From Streptomyces sedi (GTDB lineage Bacteria > Actinomycetota > Actinomycetes > Streptomycetales > Streptomycetaceae), in assembly GCF_006335015.1 (NCBI RefSeq), contig NZ_VDGT01000031.1, forward strand, positions 1 through 57,686: DNA of 57,686 nt, read 5' to 3'. Shown here in pieces: positions 54,391 through 57,686 of this stretch (positions are counted from its first letter, which is position 1; every line of letters begins with the position of its first letter). The notes beneath the pieces are model-generated. The model saw nothing but the letters and a program-made list of their open reading frames with translations. It had not been told where the DNA came from and did no database searches. The position numbers and the translations under genes were made by a program.

Positions 54391-55800
54391 ATGCCACCCC
54401 GTGACCCCATGACCGCTCTCACCGAGGCGTTCACCAGCCTGCTCTTCGGCAGAACGGAGAGCACCCGGCTCCCGGTGCGCACCTCGACCGGACAGGCCCA
54501 GGCCGTCTACCTCCCCACCGCCGCCCCCGGTCTCGGCGACTCCGGCGTGATCATCGGACGGGAGGTGTACTCCGGCAAGGGGTATATCTATGACCCCTTC
54601 CAGCTCTACGGTCAGCAGCTGCCCGCCCCCCACTGGCTGGTCCTCGGCGAGTCAGGCAACGGCAAGTCCGCCCTGGAGAAGACCTACGTCCTGCGCCAGC
54701 TCCGCTTCCGCGACCGCCAGGTCGTGGTCCTCGACGCCCAGGGCGAGGACGGCGTCGGCGAGTGGAACCTGATCGCCCAGCAGCTCGGCATCACCCCCAT
54801 CCGGCTCGACCCGATGGCCGCCCTCGACGACGACGTGCGGCTCAACCCGCTGGACCCGGCGATCACCACCACGGGACAGCTCGCGCTGCTCCGCACCATC
54901 ATCGAGGTCGCGCTCGGCCGCCCGTTGGACGAACGTTCCGGCTTCGCCCTCAAGGTGGCGCACGCCTACGTCAACCAGACCATGGTCGACCGCCAGCCCA
55001 TCCTCACCGACATCGTCGAACGCCTCCGCCACCCCATGCCGGAGGCCGCCGACGCGATGAACGTCGCCCTGGAGGACGTCCGCGCCTGGGGCCTGGACGT
55101 CGCCCTCGTCCTCGACCGGCTCGTCGACGGCGACCTGCGCGGCATGTTCGACGGCCCGACCACGGTCGGCATCGACCTCGACGCCCCGCTGATCGTCTTC
55201 GACCTCTCGCACATCGACCGCAACTCCATCGCCATGCCGATCCTCATGGCCATCGTCGGCATCTGGCTGGAGCACACCTGGATCAGGCCCGACCGCCGCA
55301 AACGGATCTTCCTCGTCGAGGAGGCCTGGCACATCATCAACTCCCCGTCCGTGGCCCAGCTCTTCCAGCGCCTGCTGAAGTTCGGCCGCCGGCTCGGACT
55401 CTCCTTCGTCGCCGTCGTCCACCACCTCTCCGACGTGGTCGACGGCGCCGCGGCCAAGGAGGCCGCCGCCATCCTCAAGATGGCCTCCACCCGCACCGTC
55501 TACGCCCAGAAGACCGACGAGGCCAGATCCACCGGCCAGGTACTCGGCCTGCCCCGCTGGGCCGTCGAGATCATCCCCACCCTCACCCCCGGCATGGCCG
55601 TCTGGGACGTCAACGGCAACGTCCAGGTCGTCAAGCACCTGGTCACCGAAGCCGAACGCCCCCTGGTCTTCACCGACCGCGCCATGACCGAGTCCTCCGT
55701 CTCGCGGGCCTCCGAGGAGCCGGAGGGCGTCGACGACCTCCTCGAAGCGGAGACGGAGGCGAGGGTGATGTCCTTCGAGAAGCGCCAGGGAGTCGGGTAG
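54391..55800 (+). CDS. VirB4/TraE-like ATPase
   Basis: A 469-residue ATPase. Walker A is LGESGNGKSALEK (~88-96) and Walker B IFLVEEAWHII (~309-319); FGRRLGLSFVAVVHHLSD is the following motif typical of VirB4/TraC motors. The usual ~400-residue N-terminal part of VirB4 is absent and appears to be the previous gene. It would power assembly or transport at the membrane. GGAGGTG precedes ATG 54391; a 110-base gap separates it from the upstream gene. Confidence 0.92.
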   Translation: MPPRDPMTALTEAFTSLLFGRTESTRLPVRTSTGQAQAVYLPTAAPGLGDSGVIIGREVYSGKGYIYDPFQLYGQQLPAPHWLVLGESGNGKSALEKTYVLRQLRFRDRQVVVLDAQGEDGVGEWNLIAQQLGITPIRLDPMAALDDDVRLNPLDPAITTTGQLALLRTIIEVALGRPLDERSGFALKVAHAYVNQTMVDRQPILTDIVERLRHPMPEAADAMNVALEDVRAWGLDVALVLDRLVDGDLRGMFDGPTTVGIDLDAPLIVFDLSHIDRNSIAMPILMAIVGIWLEHTWIRPDRRKRIFLVEEAWHIINSPSVAQLFQRLLKFGRRLGLSFVAVVHHLSDVVDGAAAKEAAAILKMASTRTVYAQKTDEARSTGQVLGLPRWAVEIIPTLTPGMAVWDVNGNVQVVKHLVTEAERPLVFTDRAMTESSVSRASEEPEGVDDLLEAETEARVMSFEKRQGVG

Positions 55801-55806
55801 TCCCCC

Positions 55807-57027
55807 ATGTCGCAGCACCACCAGCCCCTCGGCCCCACCGGACCCTCCCGACGCGGCGGCGGGATCTCCGACACCCTGCTCGTCGGCCTGCTGGGAGTGA
55901 CGCTCGCGCTGGCCGTCCTCACCTGGACGGCCACCGGGCTCGGCGGCTGGCTCCGCCACGGCTCCTGGCCCGAGGGCGTCACCTTCCTCAACGTCGGCCG
56001 CGCCCTCCGCGGGCTGCTCACCGACCCCGGCGACATCCCCGGCGCCTGGGCCGACGCCCCGCCCGAGGCGCTGCCCAGCGCCACCCTCGTCTGGGGCACG
56101 TTCCTCCTCCAGCTGGTGGTGCTCTTCTCCCTCGCGCTCTTCGTCTCGATCCGCGTCACCACCTGGCGTGCCCGCCGAGCCGCCCGCCGGATCGCCGACG
56201 AGCTGCCGCCGGAGCCCGAGCCCCACGCCCCGTTCGAGACGGCCCCGGTGGACCCGGTCCCGTCACCGCCGGCGCCGGCCGTCCCGGTCCACCAGACGGC
56301 TCCGCCGCCGCCGCGCGCCGACCCGGTCGGCGAGGTACTCGACGCCCCGGGCGGGCTGGTCGTCGTCGACCCGGACGGCAGTCTGTGGACGCGGACGGCG
56401 AAGCAACGCGGCAGGCGCGGCCCGCTGCACGTCTACGACCCCGGCCATCTCACCGAGGCGCCGGTGCGGCTGCGCTGGGCCCCGCACCGCGGCTGCGAGC
56501 GGATGCCGACGGCCCGCCGCCGTGCCGAGCGCCTGCTGGCGCCGGTGCGCCCCGCCGAGCCGATCTTCCAACTCGACGCGGAGACCGCGGAGACCCTCCT
56601 CCGCTGCTGTCTGCACGCGGCGGCCCTCGCCGGCGAGCCCTTCCAGCACATCCCGCGCTGGGCGCAGGGGCGTTCCCTCGGTGAGCCGGGACGCGTCCTG
56701 CGCACCCATCCCCAGGCGGCCGGCGGCGCGGTGATGGAGCTGGAGAGCGCCCTCACCGCCCACCCGGGGCGCAGGGACGCGGCACTGAAGCTGATCGGCG
56801 ACGCCCTGCGCCCCCTGGAGCAGGTGCACATCCGTCAGTCCTGCTCGCCGGGGCGGGTCGACGCGCTGGCCCTGGACAATCTCACCCACGAGACCGGCAC
56901 GCTCTATGTCGTCGGGGACGCCCGTGAGACGGCCGGGTTGCGCGGCGCCCTGCTGGACGCGGTCGCCGAGACCCAGCCGGAGCTGGCGGTGGTGGGCGAA
57001 GCGCCCTCCGCTCAGGGGCGCCGGTAG
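55807..57027 (+). CDS. Membrane protein resembling a VirD4/TraG coupling protein without P-loop
   Basis: A 406-residue protein. Two membrane helices lie at ~21-45 and ~95-118 as in coupling proteins. The soluble part has GGLVVVDPDGSLWTRTAKQR and GPLHVYDPGHL, matching the TraG/VirD4 pattern just after the P-loop, then ETLLRCCLHAAALAGEPF and GTLYVVGDA. The Walker A glycine-lysine loop itself is missing, replaced by a Pro-rich linker. It probably recognises substrates or docks to VirB4 without hydrolysing ATP. Its end overlaps the convergent GNAT gene by 16 bases. Confidence 0.85.
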   Translation: MSQHHQPLGPTGPSRRGGGISDTLLVGLLGVTLALAVLTWTATGLGGWLRHGSWPEGVTFLNVGRALRGLLTDPGDIPGAWADAPPEALPSATLVWGTFLLQLVVLFSLALFVSIRVTTWRARRAARRIADELPPEPEPHAPFETAPVDPVPSPPAPAVPVHQTAPPPPRADPVGEVLDAPGGLVVVDPDGSLWTRTAKQRGRRGPLHVYDPGHLTEAPVRLRWAPHRGCERMPTARRRAERLLAPVRPAEPIFQLDAETAETLLRCCLHAAALAGEPFQHIPRWAQGRSLGEPGRVLRTHPQAAGGAVMELESALTAHPGRRDAALKLIGDALRPLEQVHIRQSCSPGRVDALALDNLTHETGTLYVVGDARETAGLRGALLDAVAETQPELAVVGEAPSAQGRR

Positions 57028-57494
57028 ACCAGTTCGTGGGCGACCAGCCCGGGGTCTCTGGGGTCGGGCGCCGAGGCGCCGGTAGGGCGGAAGCCGAGGT
57101 TCTCGTAGAACCGGGCGGCCCGCGCGTTGTGTTGGTGGACCCGCAGTCGGACCTCGCGGCCGTCGGCCTCGTCGATCGCGGCCCGCATCAGCTGCCCGGC
57201 GACTCCGGTGCCCCGGTGCTCGGGGTGGATGTAGACGCCGACGACCTCGACATGGTCCCCGAGTCCGTGGACTCCGACCATCCCCACCCAGCTGCCGTCC
57301 TCGGCCTCGCCGACGAGAATGGTGCGCTCGTTGTCGGAGGCCCGCCCCTCCCATTCCTGACGGCCGAGGCGCACGGCCTCCTCGTAGGGTTCGAAGAACG
57401 CCAGATGCGCGACCGGATCGCGCAGCGCGGCGAGCCGCAGCTCCCGTAGCCGTTCCCAGTCCGCCCGCCTGGCCCGCCGCACCTGGTACGTCAT
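57012..57494 (-). CDS. GNAT-family N-acetyltransferase
   Basis: A 160-residue acetyltransferase with acetyl-CoA loop IHPEHRGTGVAGQLM and the C-terminal NARAARFYENLGFRPTG. Substrate unknown. It lies between the T4SS-like operon and the rRNA operon terminator. Confidence 0.93.
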   Translation of the reverse strand: MTYQVRRARRADWERLRELRLAALRDPVAHLAFFEPYEEAVRLGRQEWEGRASDNERTILVGEAEDGSWVGMVGVHGLGDHVEVVGVYIHPEHRGTGVAGQLMRAAIDEADGREVRLRVHQHNARAARFYENLGFRPTGASAPDPRDPGLVAHELVYRRP

Positions 57495-57530
57495 GTGGTG
57501 ATGCTGTCACCGGCGGGTTGCGGGCGCAAC

Positions 57531-57581
57531 AAAAAGAGGGAGGGTTTCGCCGGAATCGGAATTCCGACGAAACCCTCCCTC
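57531..57581 (-). terminator. rRNA operon terminator
   Basis: GAGGGAGGGTTTCG (57536-57549) pairs with CGAAACCCTCCCTC (57568-57581). On the minus strand the hairpin is followed by TTTTTGTTG, a true U tract, 15 bases after the 5S 3' end. Confidence 0.93.
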
Positions 57582-57595
57582 ATATTCAAATAATT

Positions 57596-57686
57596 GTCCG
57601 GCGGCGTCCTACTCTCCCACACGGTCCCCCATGCAGTACCATCGGCGCTGAAGAGCTTAGCTTCCGGGTTCGGAATGTAACCGGGC
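57596..57686 (-). rRNA. rrf: 5S rRNA, 3' part
   Basis: Read on the minus strand, the last 91 bases give GCCCGGTTACATTCCGAACC, then GGAAGCTAAG, GCGCCGATGGTACTGC and GTGGGAGAGTAGGACGCCGC, the conserved bacterial 5S sequence. The 5' ~30 bases lie beyond the window edge. This places the 3' end of an rRNA operon at the right edge. Confidence 0.97.

Noticed and set aside
50633..57494. Integrated conjugative element
   Set aside because: No relaxase, integrase, replication gene, flanking direct repeat or tRNA was found; GC and codon use match the surroundings.

Overview
The window is very GC-rich, has the third-position GC bias of an actinobacterial chromosome, and nearly every gene has its closest family relatives in Streptomyces. 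Specific markers are a MurQ/MurR pair, a DasR-type operator at nagK, a CdgB-type diguanylate cyclase, futalosine-route menaquinone genes, HelR, DUF3263/DUF4031/DUF4229 proteins and two CspA-like proteins. I read it as core chromosome of a Streptomyces or close relative. No prophage, integrase, insertion sequence or CRISPR array is visible. The left edge cuts a helicase-associated protein. The right edge enters the 3' part of a 5S rRNA gene on the minus strand, preceded (in map order) by its terminator, so an rRNA operon lies just outside.

Layout. 1-9 kb: trehalose-6-phosphate synthase (otsA) and glucosyl-3-phosphoglycerate synthase (gpgS) on minus; a SAM-I riboswitch followed by a threonine-synthase-like enzyme and a sulfur-carrier protein, best read as the MetM/MetO homocysteine pair; a cold-shock protein; groEL2 behind two CIRCE elements. 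8-19 kb: murQ with its RpiR-type regulator, two small proteins, an MFS exporter, an HD protein, HelR, an XPB-type helicase and a secreted M23 peptidase. 19-25 kb: otsB with DUF3263, then an amino-sugar operon (SIS isomerase, ROK kinase, NagA-type deacetylase, class II aldolase) with a dre-like site. 25-30 kb: CBM35 protein, CdgB, flavin reductase, ArfB, TerD. 30-43 kb: two menaquinone clusters (mqnA-kinase-mqnC and ubiX-Lrp-mqnE-GNAT-DUF4229), a second Csp, an acyl-CoA ligase, an RsbW-like ATPase and an SDF-family symporter behind a Cys-containing leader peptide. 43-50 kb: lipoprotein with a puzzling start, methyltransferase, RidA/MarR divergent pair, Fpg-type glycosylase, a Ser/Thr kinase fused to a TerD domain, an ECF sigma factor and an antisense-overlapping STAS protein. 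50.6-57 kb: a five-gene operon whose products look like parts of a type IV secretion apparatus (VirB8-, VirB6-, VirB3/VirB4N-, VirB4-ATPase- and degenerate VirD4/TraG-like), similar in kind to the Streptomyces cmd developmental cluster.

The most interesting signals are the riboswitch-controlled MetM/MetO pair, the relaxase-less type IV secretion-like operon with a split VirB4 and a coupling-protein-like member without a P-loop, the kinase-TerD fusion, the leader peptide before the symporter, and a family of intergenic hairpin repeats built on GGGGCGCGGGGAACTGCGCG found only between genes. Some start positions were set from ribosome-binding sites or leaderless promoter spacing and are noted as such. 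Family assignments are from residue patterns recognised by eye, not from database searches.
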